Assembly: GCF_009799925.1 (NCBI RefSeq)
Contig: NZ_WELK01000001.1
Location: forward strand, 496,001 to 560,000
DNA length: 64,000 nt
Direction of reading: 5' to 3'
Origin: Pseudomonas sp. R-28-1W-6
GTDB taxonomy: Bacteria; Pseudomonadota; Gammaproteobacteria; Pseudomonadales; Pseudomonadaceae
Shown: positions 19,360 to 28,707 of the stretch, piece by piece
Layout: each line of letters starts with the position of its first letter
How positions within the stretch are numbered: the first letter of the stretch is position 1
Made by a program: the position numbers and the translations under genes
Notes under the pieces: generated by a model
Database searches by the model: none
Told to the model about the DNA's origin: nothing
What the model saw: only the letters and a program-made list of their open reading frames with translations

Positions 19360-20247
19360 ATGTCGAGTCACCAGCACTACTACGTTCCCGCCCAGAGCAA
19401 GTGGCCGATCATCGCCACCCTCGGCATGCTGCTGACCGTCTACGGTCTCGGCACCTGGTTCAACGACCTCAAGGCCGAGCGGGCCGACTCCAATGGCCCG
19501 CTGATCTTCTTCGTCGGCGGCCTGTTCCTCGCCTACATGCTGTTCGGCTGGTTCGGCGCGGTGATCAAGGAGAGCCGCGGCGGCCTGTACAGCCCGCAGA
19601 TGGATCGCTCGTTCCGCTGGGGCATGAGCTGGTTCATCTTCTCCGAGGTGATGTTCTTCGCCGCCTTCTTCGGCGCGCTGTTCTATGTGCGCAACTTCGC
19701 CGGGCCCTGGCTCGGCGGCGAGGGCGCCAAGGGCGTGGCCAACATGCTCTGGCCGGCATTCGAGTTTGCCTGGCCGGCGCTGAACAACCCGGATGCCAAG
19801 CTGTTCCCGCCGCCCAAGGAGGTGATCGATCCCTGGCACCTGCCGCTGATCAACACCATCCTGCTGGTCAGCTCCAGCTTCACCGTGACCTTCGCCCACC
19901 ACGCGCTGAAGAAGAACAAGCGCGGCCCGCTCAAGGCCTGGCTGGCGCTGACCATCCTGCTCGGCCTGAGCTTCCTGGCGCTGCAGATCGAGGAATACAT
20001 CGAGGCCTATACCGAGCTGGGCCTGACTCTGGGCTCGGGCATCTACGGCGCGACCTTCTTCATGCTCACCGGCTTCCACGGCGCCCACGTGACCCTGGGG
20101 GCGATCATCCTCACGGTGATGCTGGTGCGCATCCTCAGGGGCCATTTCGATGGCGACCACCACTTCGGTTTCGAGGCGGCCAGCTGGTACTGGCACTTCG
20201 TCGACGTGGTCTGGCTGGGCTTGTTCGTCTTCGTCTACGTGCTTTGA
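19360..20247 (+). CDS. coxC: Cytochrome c oxidase subunit III
   Basis: Seven-helix inner-membrane subunit that stabilises the oxidase core. The 295-residue product has ESRGGLYSPQMDRSFRWGMSWFIFSEVMFF, the conserved GFHGAHVTLG and the C-terminal WYWHFVDVVWLGLFVFVYVL. A good AAGGAG site precedes the ATG. It is the last clear oxidase structural gene of the operon. Confidence 0.97.
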   Translation: MSSHQHYYVPAQSKWPIIATLGMLLTVYGLGTWFNDLKAERADSNGPLIFFVGGLFLAYMLFGWFGAVIKESRGGLYSPQMDRSFRWGMSWFIFSEVMFFAAFFGALFYVRNFAGPWLGGEGAKGVANMLWPAFEFAWPALNNPDAKLFPPPKEVIDPWHLPLINTILLVSSSFTVTFAHHALKKNKRGPLKAWLALTILLGLSFLALQIEEYIEAYTELGLTLGSGIYGATFFMLTGFHGAHVTLGAIILTVMLVRILRGHFDGDHHFGFEAASWYWHFVDVVWLGLFVFVYVL

Positions 20248-20277
20248 GGTGCGTGCCGGGCAGCCGACTTGGCTGCC

Positions 20278-20481
20278 TTACCAGGGGGCGTGGCTGGCCA
20301 GTTGGCCGCTGTAGAACCCCCAGGCGATCAGCGCCACGGTCAGTGCAGTGAGAATCACCCGCAGGCTCAGCGAATTGACCACTCGCATGCCACGGCCCTC
20401 GTCCTTGACCAGGAAGAACAGGCCGCTGAACAGGCTGACCAGGGTGGCCAGCAGCAAGAGGACGATCGCGGCTTTGAGCAT
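20278..20481 (-). CDS. DUF2909 twin-helix small membrane protein
   Basis: 67-residue protein with two membrane helices (LKAAIVLLLLATLVSLFSGLFFLV and SLRVILTALTVALIAWGFYSG) joined by KDEGRGMRVVN, the DUF2909 pattern. It lies antisense inside the cox locus, converging on coxC and divergent from SURF1, as I recall in P. aeruginosa (PA0109 position). A role with the oxidase is suggested by position only. Confidence 0.85.
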   Translation of the reverse strand: MLKAAIVLLLLATLVSLFSGLFFLVKDEGRGMRVVNSLSLRVILTALTVALIAWGFYSGQLASHAPW

Positions 20482-20556
20482 GCGGGACTCCGGGGGATGG
20501 GCAATGGGATGTACTTGCAGTATAGCCAGCCGCGTTGCGGGTTTCGGGAGGCACCG

Positions 20557-21300
20557 ATGAGCGCCTTTCGTCCCGGCATTCTGCCCAGCGTGGTGGTGGC
20601 GCTGCTGTTGCCGCTGCTGGTGGCCCTGGGTTTCTGGCAACTCGAGCGGGCCGAGCAGAAGCGTGCCCTGCTGGCCAGCCATGCGGCGCGTCAGCAGGCG
20701 GCGCCGATCAGCCTGGCCGAGCTGGAGCAACAGCGCGACCCGGCGCACACCCGCTTCCGCCTGCAGGGCCAGTTCGATGCCGGCCACAGCCTGCTGCTGG
20801 ACAACCGCCAGCGCCACGGCCAGGTCGGCGTCGAGCTGCTGCAACCCTTCTATGACCAGGCCAGCGGCCTGTGGCTGCTGGTCAACCGCGGCTGGCTGCC
20901 CTGGCCGGATCGGCGCACCCCGCCGCAGTTCAGTACCCCGGAGCAGCCCCTGGAACTGGTGGCGCAGGTCTACCTGTCGCCGGGCGCCGGCTTCCAGCTG
21001 CAGGCCGACCCGGCGGGCAAGGACTGGCCGCGGCTGATCACCCTGGTCGAGCCGGAGCGCCTGTGGCAGCAGCTCGGCCGCGGCGGTCTGGCCTACGAAG
21101 TCCGTCTCGAACCCGGCCCTGCCGCCTACCTGGTCGAGTGGCCGGTGGTGGCCATGAGCCCGGACAAGCACACCGGCTATGCCGTGCAGTGGTTCGCCCT
21201 GGCGGCGGCGCTGTGTGGCCTTTATCTCTATCTCGGATGGCGCAATGCGCGGGAGCAGCACGATGAGCACAACCCTGAATCCCCTCGGCAGCATTCCTGA
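20557..21300 (+). CDS. SURF1 family oxidase assembly protein
   Basis: Helps heme a insertion into subunit I. The 247-residue protein has an N-terminal helix (VVVALLLPLLVALGFWQLERAEQKR), the periplasmic motif VNRGWLPW, and a C-terminal helix after SPDKHTGYAVQWF, which is the SURF1 signature. It overlaps the next gene by 38 bases, showing tight coupling. Confidence 0.93.
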   Translation: MSAFRPGILPSVVVALLLPLLVALGFWQLERAEQKRALLASHAARQQAAPISLAELEQQRDPAHTRFRLQGQFDAGHSLLLDNRQRHGQVGVELLQPFYDQASGLWLLVNRGWLPWPDRRTPPQFSTPEQPLELVAQVYLSPGAGFQLQADPAGKDWPRLITLVEPERLWQQLGRGGLAYEVRLEPGPAAYLVEWPVVAMSPDKHTGYAVQWFALAAALCGLYLYLGWRNAREQHDEHNPESPRQHS

Positions 21301-21856
21301 GGTGGCCGTACCGCGTGCGCGCGGACGCCTGCAGCTGATCCTGCTGCTGCTGGTGGCGATCGGCCCGATGATCCTCGCCACGGCCATGTACCAGTGGCGC
21401 TTCTGGGTGCCGGATGCGCGCAACTACCACGGCGAGCTGATCGGCGACGGCCAGAGCCTGGCCGATCTCGGCGTCACCGGGGCCAGCCAGGCACGTTGGC
21501 AGATCCTGGTCACCGCGCCGCAGGGCTGCGCCGAGGATTGCCGCCAGTTGGTCTACACCGCCCGACAGATCCAGATCGGCCTCAATCGCGATGCCAGCCG
21601 CGCCAGCCACGGCCTGGCCAGCGGCAGCCCGCTGCCGGCCGACTACGATGCCCAGCTGCAGCGCGAATACCCGCAGCTGGGCCGCTATGGCCTCGACCTG
21701 CCGGCCTACGCGAAGACCAGCAAGGGTGCCAGCGGCGCCCAGCTGTGGCTGGTCGACCCGCACGGCAACCTGGTGCTGCGCTACGACGCCACGACCAAGG
21801 GCAAGGCCATCCTCAATGACCTGCGGCTGTTGCTGAAGCTGTCGCAGATCGGCTGA
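21263..21856 (+). CDS. Membrane-anchored thioredoxin-like protein of the cox locus
   Basis: 197-residue protein with one N-terminal helix (LQLILLLLVAIGPMILATAMY) and a periplasmic part that reads like a degenerate Sco/thioredoxin domain (RWQILVTAPQGCAEDCRQLVYTARQI, then LWLVDPHGNLVLRYD). CAEDC could bind copper or act as a thiol pair. It lies between SURF1 and heme A synthase, the PA0111 position as I recall. It is probably a copper or redox assembly factor, by inference. Its stop codon abuts a repeat element. Confidence 0.75.
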   Translation: MSTTLNPLGSIPEVAVPRARGRLQLILLLLVAIGPMILATAMYQWRFWVPDARNYHGELIGDGQSLADLGVTGASQARWQILVTAPQGCAEDCRQLVYTARQIQIGLNRDASRASHGLASGSPLPADYDAQLQREYPQLGRYGLDLPAYAKTSKGASGAQLWLVDPHGNLVLRYDATTKGKAILNDLRLLLKLSQIG

Positions 21857-21936
21857 GAACCAGCCCATGATCTGCTGCGCGTCGGCCATGCCGCGTTGGA
21901 CGCGGGCTCTAGCTCGCGAGATCATGGACAGGTTCT
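21856..21936. repeat. Stop-codon inverted-repeat element, copy A1 (internally shortened)
   Basis: Ends GAACCagcCcATGATCT and AGATCATGGACAGGTTC pair at 15 of 17 positions. Inside, TGCTGCGCGTCGGCCATGCCGCGTTGG matches the left part of the longer copies, but the central TGCTCATTTACA block is missing. It begins at the last base of the preceding gene's stop codon. About 80 bases. Confidence 0.75.
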
Positions 21937-21977
21937 GACTGCTCTTCAGCCCAATAAAAACAAGAAGAGGCTTGCGC

Positions 21978-23042
21978 ATGACTGAACGCACAACCCGCCC
22001 CGGCTACCGCCTGGCCCTGTTCGCCACCCTGCTGGCGGTGCTGGTGGTCCTGCTCGGCGCCTACACCCGGCTGACCCACGCCGGCCTCGGCTGCCCGGAC
22101 TGGCCGGGCTGCTACGGCTTTATCGGCGTGCCGCAGAGCGAGGCGCAACTGGCCCATGCCGAGGCGCGCTTCCCCGAGGCGCCGGTGGAAGCACAAAAAG
22201 GCTGGAACGAGATGGTCCATCGCTACTTCGCCGGCAGCCTCGGCCTGGTGATTCTCGGCCTGGCGCTGCAGGCCCTGCGCCGCCGCGGCGAGCCGGGCCA
22301 GCCGCTCAAACTGCCCCTGCTGCTGCTCGGCGTGGTGATCGCCCAGGCCGCCTTCGGCATGTGGACGGTGACCCTCAAGCTGTGGCCGCAGGTGGTCACC
22401 GCGCACCTGCTGGGCGGCTTCACCACCCTGGCGCTGCTGTTCCTGCTGAGCCTGCGCCTGTCCGGTGCACTGCCGGCGCTGCCGAGCATTTCCCGGCGCC
22501 TGCGCCTGCTGGCGGGCGTGGCCCTGGCCCTGGTCATCGGGCAGATCGCCCTGGGCGGCTGGGTCAGCTCCAACTACGCGGCGGTGGCCTGCATCGACCT
22601 GCCCACCTGCCATGGCCAATGGCTGCCGGAGATGGACTTCGCCAACGGCTTCCACCTGACCCAGCACATCGGCCCCAACTACCTCGGCGGCCAGCTCGAC
22701 AGCGATGCGCGCACCGCCATTCACATGAGCCACCGCATCGGCGCCCTGCTGGTCAGCCTGGTTCTGCTGGTTCTGGCCTGGCGCCTGCGCGCTGCCGGCC
22801 AGGGCCGCCTGGCCGCTTTGCTGCTGCTGGCCCTGACCGCGCAGATCAGCCTGGGCATCAGCAACGTGCTGCTGCACCTGCCGCTGGCCGTCGCGGTCGC
22901 GCACAACGCCGGTGGTGCGGCCCTGCTGCTGGTGCTGGTGCTGATCAACTACCGCCTGCGTGGCGTTGCCATAGCCACAAGCCCCGCTAGCCAATCCTCC
23001 GTCATCCCGGCTGACGCCGGTCTGGCCCAGGTCAGTCAGTAA
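21978..23042 (+). CDS. ctaA: Heme A synthase (COX15/CtaA)
   Basis: Oxidises heme O to heme A in the inner membrane. The 354-residue protein has about eight helices, with the family phrases GAYTRLTHAGLGCPDWPGCYG, EMVHRYFAGSLGL, GGWVSSNYAAVACIDLPTCHG and HMSHRIGALLVSL, which contain the heme-ligand histidines. The start at 21978 follows AGAGG by 7 bases. Cyclase and oxidase genes nearby form one biosynthetic set. Confidence 0.95.
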   Translation: MTERTTRPGYRLALFATLLAVLVVLLGAYTRLTHAGLGCPDWPGCYGFIGVPQSEAQLAHAEARFPEAPVEAQKGWNEMVHRYFAGSLGLVILGLALQALRRRGEPGQPLKLPLLLLGVVIAQAAFGMWTVTLKLWPQVVTAHLLGGFTTLALLFLLSLRLSGALPALPSISRRLRLLAGVALALVIGQIALGGWVSSNYAAVACIDLPTCHGQWLPEMDFANGFHLTQHIGPNYLGGQLDSDARTAIHMSHRIGALLVSLVLLVLAWRLRAAGQGRLAALLLLALTAQISLGISNVLLHLPLAVAVAHNAGGAALLLVLVLINYRLRGVAIATSPASQSSVIPADAGLAQVSQ

Positions 23043-23060
23043 TCATAAGGAGAGACCCCC

Positions 23061-23960
23061 ATGGCTACTCTGTTGCAAACCCGCCGGGAGCACGCCAGCT
23101 GGCGCGACTACCTGGAACTGACCAAGCCGCGTGTGGTGCTGCTGATGCTGATCACCTCCTTGGTCGGCATGTTCCTCGCCACCCGCGCCGGGGTCGCCTG
23201 GCCGGTGCTGGTGTTCGGCAACCTCGGCATCGGTCTGTGTGCCGGCGCGGCGGCGGCGGTTAACCATGTGGTCGACCGGCGGATCGACTCGATCATGGCG
23301 CGCACGCACAAGCGTCCGGTCACCGCCGGGCGCCTGTCGCCGGTGGCGGCGCTGGGCTTTGCCCTGTTGCTGGCGGTGGCGGGCATGGCCCTGCTGCTGA
23401 CCTTCACCAACGAGCTGGCCGCCTGGCTGACCCTGGCCTCGTTGCTCGGCTATGCGGTGCTCTACACCGGCTTTCTCAAGCGCGCCACGCCGCAGAACAT
23501 CGTCATCGGCGGCCTGGCCGGCGCCGCGCCGCCGCTGCTCGGCTGGGTCGCGGTCACCGGGCATATCAGCGCCGAGCCGCTGCTGCTGGTGCTGATCATC
23601 TTCGCCTGGACACCGCCGCACTTCTGGGCCCTGGCCATCCACCGCAAGGAGGAGTACGCCAAGGCCGACATCCCCATGCTGCCGGTGACCCATGGCGAGC
23701 ACTACACCAAGGTGCACATCCTGCTGTACACCGCGGTGATGATCGCCGTGACCCTGCTGCCCTATGCCATCCACATGAGCGGGCTGCTCTATCTCGCCTG
23801 CGCGGTGGTGCTCGGCGGGCGCTTTATGCACTGGGCGCTGGTGCTGTACCGTGACAGCCGACCGCACGCGGCGATCAACACCTTCAAGTACAGTATCTGG
23901 TACCTGTTCCTGCTGTTTATCGCCCTCCTCGCCGACCACTACCTGTTGCTGAACCTATGA
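23061..23960 (+). CDS. cyoE: Protoheme IX farnesyltransferase (heme O synthase)
   Basis: Adds a farnesyl group to heme B to make heme O, the substrate of CtaA. The 299-residue UbiA-family membrane protein carries the aspartate-rich NHVVDRRIDSIMARTHKRP motif and a second motif in HRKEEYAKADIPMLPV. Often called ctaB when it serves an aa3/caa3 oxidase. AAGGAGAG precedes the ATG. Its stop overlaps the Sco gene by four bases. Confidence 0.95.
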   Translation: MATLLQTRREHASWRDYLELTKPRVVLLMLITSLVGMFLATRAGVAWPVLVFGNLGIGLCAGAAAAVNHVVDRRIDSIMARTHKRPVTAGRLSPVAALGFALLLAVAGMALLLTFTNELAAWLTLASLLGYAVLYTGFLKRATPQNIVIGGLAGAAPPLLGWVAVTGHISAEPLLLVLIIFAWTPPHFWALAIHRKEEYAKADIPMLPVTHGEHYTKVHILLYTAVMIAVTLLPYAIHMSGLLYLACAVVLGGRFMHWALVLYRDSRPHAAINTFKYSIWYLFLLFIALLADHYLLLNL

Positions 23961-24595
23961 GCCGAACGCAGAAAACCGTCTTTGTCCTCTTCGCCGCCGT
24001 CGCCCTGGTGCTCGGCCTCACCGTCAACAAGGTGCTCAACAGCAAGGGCGACGGCACCGACAAGGTGGCCCTGCTCGATGCCGGCATCGTCCTGCTGCCG
24101 CAGAGCCGCAGCCTGCCGGGCCTGTCGCTGACCAACCAGGATGGCCAGGCGCAGGCCGTGGACCAGCTCAAGGGCCAGTGGAGCCTGCTGTTCTTCGGCT
24201 ACACCTTCTGCCCGGATATCTGCCCGGCCACCCTGGCGCAGCTGCGCCAGCTCAAGGGCATGCTGCCGGCCGAGGCCCAGGCCAGGCTGCGCGTGGTGCT
24301 GGTGACGGTCGACCCGCAGCGCGACAATCCCGAACAGCTGAAGAAATACCTGGGCTTCTTCGACCCGGCCTTCATGGGCCTGACCGGTGCCCAGGACGAT
24401 CTGCAGAAGCTCGCCAGCGCGGTGAGCATCCCCTATATCCCGGCCGATACCAGCCAGGAAAACTACACCGTCGACCACAGCGGTAACCTAGTGATCCTCG
24501 GCCCGGACGGCACCCAGCGTGGCTTCATCCGCGCGCCGCTGAACAACGACAAGCTGGCGGCGCAATTGCCGGGACTGCTGCAGAGCGAAAAGTGA
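23957..24595 (+). CDS. Sco1/SenC copper chaperone
   Basis: Periplasmic, membrane-anchored copper chaperone for the CuA site. The 212-residue protein has an N-terminal helix (VFVLFAAVALVLGLTV), the CxxxC motif Cys85/Cys89 (TFCPDICPATLAQL), and the conserved His174 (VDHSGN). It is coupled to cyoE by an ATGA overlap and ends the cox locus; an intrinsic terminator follows. Confidence 0.95.
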   Translation: MSRTQKTVFVLFAAVALVLGLTVNKVLNSKGDGTDKVALLDAGIVLLPQSRSLPGLSLTNQDGQAQAVDQLKGQWSLLFFGYTFCPDICPATLAQLRQLKGMLPAEAQARLRVVLVTVDPQRDNPEQLKKYLGFFDPAFMGLTGAQDDLQKLASAVSIPYIPADTSQENYTVDHSGNLVILGPDGTQRGFIRAPLNNDKLAAQLPGLLQSEK

Positions 24596-24614
24596 TCGTC
24601 CGGCATCCGGACAG

Positions 24615-24642
24615 AAAAAAGCCGCGCAGTGCGCGGCTTTTT
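24615..24642. terminator. Bidirectional intrinsic terminator
   Basis: AAAAAAGCCGCGC-AGT-GCGCGGCTTTTT is a symmetric hairpin with A- and T-runs on both sides. It lies between the convergent Sco and metQ genes. Confidence 0.9.
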
Positions 24643-24664
24643 CTTGGGCGGGTTAAGCCGGCGA

Positions 24665-25447
24665 TCAGAACGCCGGGACTACCGCGCCTTTATATTTGTC
24701 GTTGATGAAGGCTTTGACTTCGGCGCTGTGCAGCGCCTTGGCCAGCTTCTGCAGGGCCGCGTCGTTCTTGCTGGCTTCACGCACCACCAGGATGTTGACG
24801 TAAGGCGAGTCGCTGCCTTCGATCACCAGGGCATCCTTGGTCGGGTTGAGGCCGGCTTCCAGGGCGTAGTTGGTGTTGATCAGCGCCAGGTCGACCTGAG
24901 CCAGTACACGCGGCAGGGTGGCCGCTTCCAGCTCACGCACCTTGATCGCTTTGGGGTTCTCGGCGATGTCCTTGACGGTGGCGGTGATTCCGGCGCCGTC
25001 TTTCAGCTTGATCACGCCAGCTTTTTGCAGCAGCAGCAGGGCACGGCCGCCGTTGGTGGCGTCGTTGGGAATCACCACCTGGGCGCCCTGCGGCAGCTCG
25101 GCGAGGGTCTTGATCTTGCTCGAGTAGGCGCCGAAGGGTTCGACGTGCACGCCGGCGATGCTCACCAGCTTGGTGCCGCGCGAGGCGTTGAATTCATCCA
25201 GGTACGGCTGGTGCTGGAAAAAGTTGGCGTCCAGGCGCTCTTCGGCCACTTGCACGTTCGGCTGCACGTAGTCGGTGAAGACTTTCACCTGTAGGTCGAC
25301 GCCGTCCTTGGCCAGGGCCGGTTTGACGAACTCGAGGATCTCCGCGTGCGGCACGGCGGTGGCGGCGACGCGCAGGGTGTCGGCGGCCTGGGCGGCAGCA
25401 CTGGTCAGGGCGGCCGCGGCGGCCAGGGCAGTCAGCAGTTTTTTCAT
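24665..25447 (-). CDS. metQ: Methionine ABC transporter substrate-binding protein
   Basis: NlpA/MetQ-family binding protein of 260 residues that would deliver D/L-methionine to MetNI. The signal peptide is cleaved near AAAQA-ADTLRV; no lipobox cysteine is present, so it is a soluble periplasmic protein. Family phrases are RVAATAVPHAEIL, FQHQPYLDEFN and GSDSPYVNILVVR. It is the last gene of metNIQ. Confidence 0.94.
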   Translation of the reverse strand: MKKLLTALAAAAALTSAAAQAADTLRVAATAVPHAEILEFVKPALAKDGVDLQVKVFTDYVQPNVQVAEERLDANFFQHQPYLDEFNASRGTKLVSIAGVHVEPFGAYSSKIKTLAELPQGAQVVIPNDATNGGRALLLLQKAGVIKLKDGAGITATVKDIAENPKAIKVRELEAATLPRVLAQVDLALINTNYALEAGLNPTKDALVIEGSDSPYVNILVVREASKNDAALQKLAKALHSAEVKAFINDKYKGAVVPAF

Positions 25448-25549
25448 GGTGCAGCTCCTTGTGGGATTGGGTGCGGGGTCCCGTGGGTAACGGGTCGCCC
25501 GCTGTGCTATGGGGTAAGGCGAATTCAGTCGGTTATTTGCGCGAGCTTT

Positions 25550-26230
25550 TTATTTCCTAGAAAAATGCACCACCAGCTTGTCGCCGGCGGTCTGCAGCAC
25601 CTGCACCAGCACCAGCAGGAGGATCACGGTCACCGCCATCACGTCCGGCTGGTAGCGCTGGTAGCCGTAGCGCACGGCCAGGTCGCCGAGGCCGCCGCCG
25701 CCGATCAGGCCGCTCATGGCGGTGTAGGAGACCAGGGTGATGGCGGTCACGGTGGCAGCGGCGATCAGCCCCGGCAGCGCTTCCGGCAGCAGGGCACGGA
25801 AGATGATCTGCAGGGTGGTCGCGCCCATGGCCTGGGTCGCCTCGATGATGCCGCGGTCGACTTCGCGCAGGGCGGTTTCCACCAAACGGGCGAAGAACGG
25901 CGTGGCCCCGACCACCAGCGGCGGGATGGCCCCGGCCACGCCCAGCGAGGTGCCGGTGATCAGCACGGTGAGCGGAATCATCAGGATCAGCAGGATCACG
26001 AACGGCACCGAGCGCAGCACGTTGACCAGCAGCGACAACACGGCGTACAGCGCGCGTTGCTCGAACATCTGCCGCGGCCCGGTGAGGAACAGCAGCACGC
26101 CCAGCGGCAGGCCGAGCAGCACGGTGAACAACAGCGAACCACCGAGCATGTTGAGGGTGTCGAGGCTGGCGTAGCCGATCTCCTGCCAGTCGACATTGGG
26201 CAGCCAGCTGGCCAGCAGGGACTCGATCAT
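25550..26230 (-). CDS. metI: Methionine ABC transporter permease
   Basis: Inner-membrane permease of 226 residues with about five helices and the EAA-like loop [25 protein letters not shown] that docks MetN. The start at 26230 overlaps the metN stop by four bases. About 100 bases separate it from metQ. Confidence 0.94.
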   Translation of the reverse strand: MIESLLASWLPNVDWQEIGYASLDTLNMLGGSLLFTVLLGLPLGVLLFLTGPRQMFEQRALYAVLSLLVNVLRSVPFVILLILMIPLTVLITGTSLGVAGAIPPLVVGATPFFARLVETALREVDRGIIEATQAMGATTLQIIFRALLPEALPGLIAAATVTAITLVSYTAMSGLIGGGGLGDLAVRYGYQRYQPDVMAVTVILLLVLVQVLQTAGDKLVVHFSRK

Positions 26231-27234
26231 CGCAGCACCTCCAGGTGCACGTCGGCGGCCTGGAAGCGCGCCAGCGCGGCGTCGATGTCGCCGCCGGTGA
26301 GGGCCAGGGTCAGCTGGCCGTAGGGGCTGTCCTTGATGCGGTCGATGCGCCCGGCGAGGATGCTGTAGTCCACCCCGGTCTCGCGGGCCACGGTGCCCAG
26401 CAGCGGCGCATAGGTGGCCTCGCCCTGGAAGGTCAGCCGGAGGATGCGGCCCTGCACGTGGGCGAAGTCGTCGCGCTGCTCGTCCTCGTCGACGTGCTCG
26501 TCTTCCTGGACGAAGCGCTTGGTGGTGGCGTGCTGCGGATGCAGGAACACCTGGGCCACCGGGCCCTGTTCGACGATCTGCCCGCCGTCCATCACCGCCA
26601 CCTGGTCGCACACCCGGCGGATCACGTCCATCTCGTGGGTGATCAGCACGATGGTCAGGCCCAGCTCGCGGTTGATCTCGGCCAGCAGTTGCAGGACGGA
26701 GGCGGTGGTCTGCGGGTCGAGGGCGCTGGTGGCCTCGTCGCACAGCAGGATCTTCGGCCGGGTGGCCAGGGCGCGGGCGATGCCGACGCGCTGCTTCTGC
26801 CCGCCGGACAGCTGCGCCGGGTACTTGCTGGCGTGGTCGGCCAGGCCGACGCGGGCCAGCAGTTCGGCGACGCGCTGGGCGATCGCGTCGCGGCTCAGCT
26901 CGCCGGCCAGTTGCAGGGGCATGGCGACGTTGGCGGCGACGGTCTTCGACGACAGCAGGTTGAAGTGCTGGAAGATCATCCCGACCTGCTGGCGGAAGCG
27001 GCGCAGGCCGTTGGCATCGAGCGCGGTGACGTCCTCGCCGGCGACCGTGATGCGCCCGCCACTGGGCTCTTCCAGGCGGTTGATCAGGCGCAGCAGGGTG
27101 CTCTTGCCGGCCCCGGAATGGCCGATCAGGCCGAACACCTGGCCGGCTTCGATGCGCAGGTCGGTAGGCTGCAAGGCGGGCACGGCGCGCCCGGCGACCT
27201 GGTAGGTCTTGTTGACGTGGTGGAACTCGATCAC
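26227..27234 (-). CDS. metN: Methionine ABC transporter ATP-binding protein
   Basis: ATPase of the MetNIQ importer. The 335-residue protein has Walker [10 protein letters not shown], signature LSGGQKQR, Walker B ILLCDEAT and the H-loop ITHEMD. The last 85 or so residues form the NIL domain that binds methionine and inhibits transport. An acidic stretch ([13 protein letters not shown]) links the two parts and is longer than I would expect. First gene of the operon. Confidence 0.95.
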   Translation of the reverse strand: MIEFHHVNKTYQVAGRAVPALQPTDLRIEAGQVFGLIGHSGAGKSTLLRLINRLEEPSGGRITVAGEDVTALDANGLRRFRQQVGMIFQHFNLLSSKTVAANVAMPLQLAGELSRDAIAQRVAELLARVGLADHASKYPAQLSGGQKQRVGIARALATRPKILLCDEATSALDPQTTASVLQLLAEINRELGLTIVLITHEMDVIRRVCDQVAVMDGGQIVEQGPVAQVFLHPQHATTKRFVQEDEHVDEDEQRDDFAHVQGRILRLTFQGEATYAPLLGTVARETGVDYSILAGRIDRIKDSPYGQLTLALTGGDIDAALARFQAADVHLEVLR

Positions 27235-27610
27235 GGAGCGAACCTTGTGGGTACGTGGGAGTGACTGCCGCCATCCGATGGGCGCGGCGACTCCTTCTAG
27301 CCTAGGCGGTTAGCCGAAAGCCGCGCATTTTAGCCGGTTTGTTTATGCGCTCTTAGTCTTTATTGGCCTGAATTTCTTTCGAAGGGGCATAAGCTAGCAG
27401 GGCGGGTGAAACCTGCCCTGCTAGGGTTCGGAGCTCGCGAGCTAGAGCGAGACAAGGCGCAACGACCAGCGGGAGTAACAGCCGCAGGCTGGCCCGAAGG
27501 GGGAGCGCCAGCGAATCAAATGGCCGAGGGCGCGGAGTTTACGAGCTGTAAATGAGCAGCCCGAGGCCATTTCCAACGCAGTATCGCCGACGCGCAGCAG
27601 CTCCGAGAGG
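27235..27610. other. Intergenic region upstream of metN
   Basis: 376 bases without a gene. It contains the metN 5' leader, an AT-richer stretch at about 27330-27390 that probably holds the metN promoter (a TAAAAT is visible on the minus strand but no convincing -35), a perfect-stem hairpin CTAGCAGGGC/GCCCTGCTAG at 27394-27424, and repeat copy A2. No known SAM riboswitch motif was recognised. Confidence 0.55.
27428..27606. repeat. Stop-codon inverted-repeat element, copy A2 (long form)
   Basis: Read on the minus strand it matches copy A3 through GCGCGTCGG, GCCTCGGGCTGCTCATTTACAG and CGTAAACTCCGCGCCCTCG. A block of about 55-60 extra bases follows before GCGCCTTGTC. Outer arms GGAGCTGC and CTCGCGAGCTCC pair. 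It ends 5 bases from the stop codon of the neighbouring minus-strand gene. About 179 bases. Confidence 0.75.
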
Positions 27611-28654
27611 TCAGCTGTTGCTCTGCGGGCTCAGCACCAGGCGCGGCTCCTGGTCCGGCTTGAGCACCGGCGAGAATTGCGGGGTGAAGCTGGGGTCGAG
27701 CTTCTTGATGCGCGCCGAGAGCAGGGCGGCGACGAAGGGATAGTCCTTGGCCTCGCGCACTTCCAGGCGCACCGCGCAGTCGAAGGCGACCACATCGGCG
27801 GCGACCGCGTCGAGCAGGGTGCGCAGGCTGTCGCGGTCGTTGGCGTCGAGCATCGGCATGGCCACGCTGCTGCTGCTGGCGCTGGGGTCGATCAGGCGGG
27901 CGCGGCCGCTGCTCTGCGGCTTGCTGACCACCTGCGGCGCGGCGGCAACCACCGCCGGTGCGGTGCTGGCGGCCTCACGGACGGCGCGCTGTGCGGCGGC
28001 GGCGGCCTGTTCCTCGGCCAGTTGCTGCTGGCGGGCGCGCTCGGCTTCCTTCTTGGCGATGATCGCCTCGGCCTCGCGCAGGCGCCGCTCCACTTCTTCG
28101 CGGCGCTCGTCCGGGGCGGCGGGCGCTGCGCTCTTGGTGGCGGCGACGGGCGCTGCGGGCTGGCTGGCTGCCGGCGGCTGGGCGGCTGCCTGACGTTCGA
28201 CGGCCTGCGGCCGGGCCGCTGCCTGGGCGGCCTGTTGTGGCGCGGCCTTGCGCGGCTGGGCGGCCTGCGGCGTGTCGCCGGCTGCTGCCGCGGCCAGGCT
28301 GGCCTGGTAGTCCTGCTTCAGGCCGGGGGCCTTGGCCATGTAGGGTTCGGCCTTGGCCAGGGCGGCCGCGGCGGCCTGCGGATTGTGCGCCGCCAGCTGC
28401 TGCTTGCCCTGGTTCAGGTAGGCGCCGGCCAGCTCGCGCTGGTACTGCTCGATGCGCACGTCGTTCCGGGCGGTTTGCTGTTGCAGGGCGGCCAGTCCCT
28501 GCTCGGCGGCCTGCAGTTCGCCGCGGCTGATCTGCGTGGAGACGGCGTTGAAGGCCTTGACCTGTTCGTCGATGGTCCAGTACTCGGCACGGGCTTCGCT
28601 GAGCAGCAGGCCCAGGGCAAGGGCCATGAAATAGCGCGGCGCGGTAGCGTTCAT
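27611..28654 (-). CDS. Periplasmic Ala/Gln-rich coiled-coil protein (PA5502-like)
   Basis: 347-residue protein with a signal peptide (to EARA), then a helical TPR-like region (AFNAVSTQISRGELQAAEQGLAALQQQ and AGAYLNQGKQQLAAHNPQAAAAALAKAEPYM). A low-complexity Ala/Gln/Pro linker, a charged coiled coil (RREEVERRLREAEAIIAKKEAERARQ) and a C-terminal globular part with one Cys follow. I recall a protein of this type at the same position in P. aeruginosa. Function unknown; adjacency to znu suggests, but does not prove, an envelope or metal role. Confidence 0.75.
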   Translation of the reverse strand: MNATAPRYFMALALGLLLSEARAEYWTIDEQVKAFNAVSTQISRGELQAAEQGLAALQQQTARNDVRIEQYQRELAGAYLNQGKQQLAAHNPQAAAAALAKAEPYMAKAPGLKQDYQASLAAAAAGDTPQAAQPRKAAPQQAAQAAARPQAVERQAAAQPPAASQPAAPVAATKSAAPAAPDERREEVERRLREAEAIIAKKEAERARQQQLAEEQAAAAAQRAVREAASTAPAVVAAAPQVVSKPQSSGRARLIDPSASSSSVAMPMLDANDRDSLRTLLDAVAADVVAFDCAVRLEVREAKDYPFVAALLSARIKKLDPSFTPQFSPVLKPDQEPRLVLSPQSNS

Positions 28655-28707
28655 TTTGTGACCTGTCGGTTCTTGTTCGTTTTTGTTTGTGCAAAAAACG
28701 GCCAATA

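Noticed and set aside
27394-27424. Perfect hairpin upstream of metN as a terminator or SAM-responsive element
   Set aside because: It has no T-tract and does not resemble known SAM riboswitches; it is noted only as a hairpin in the intergenic entry.
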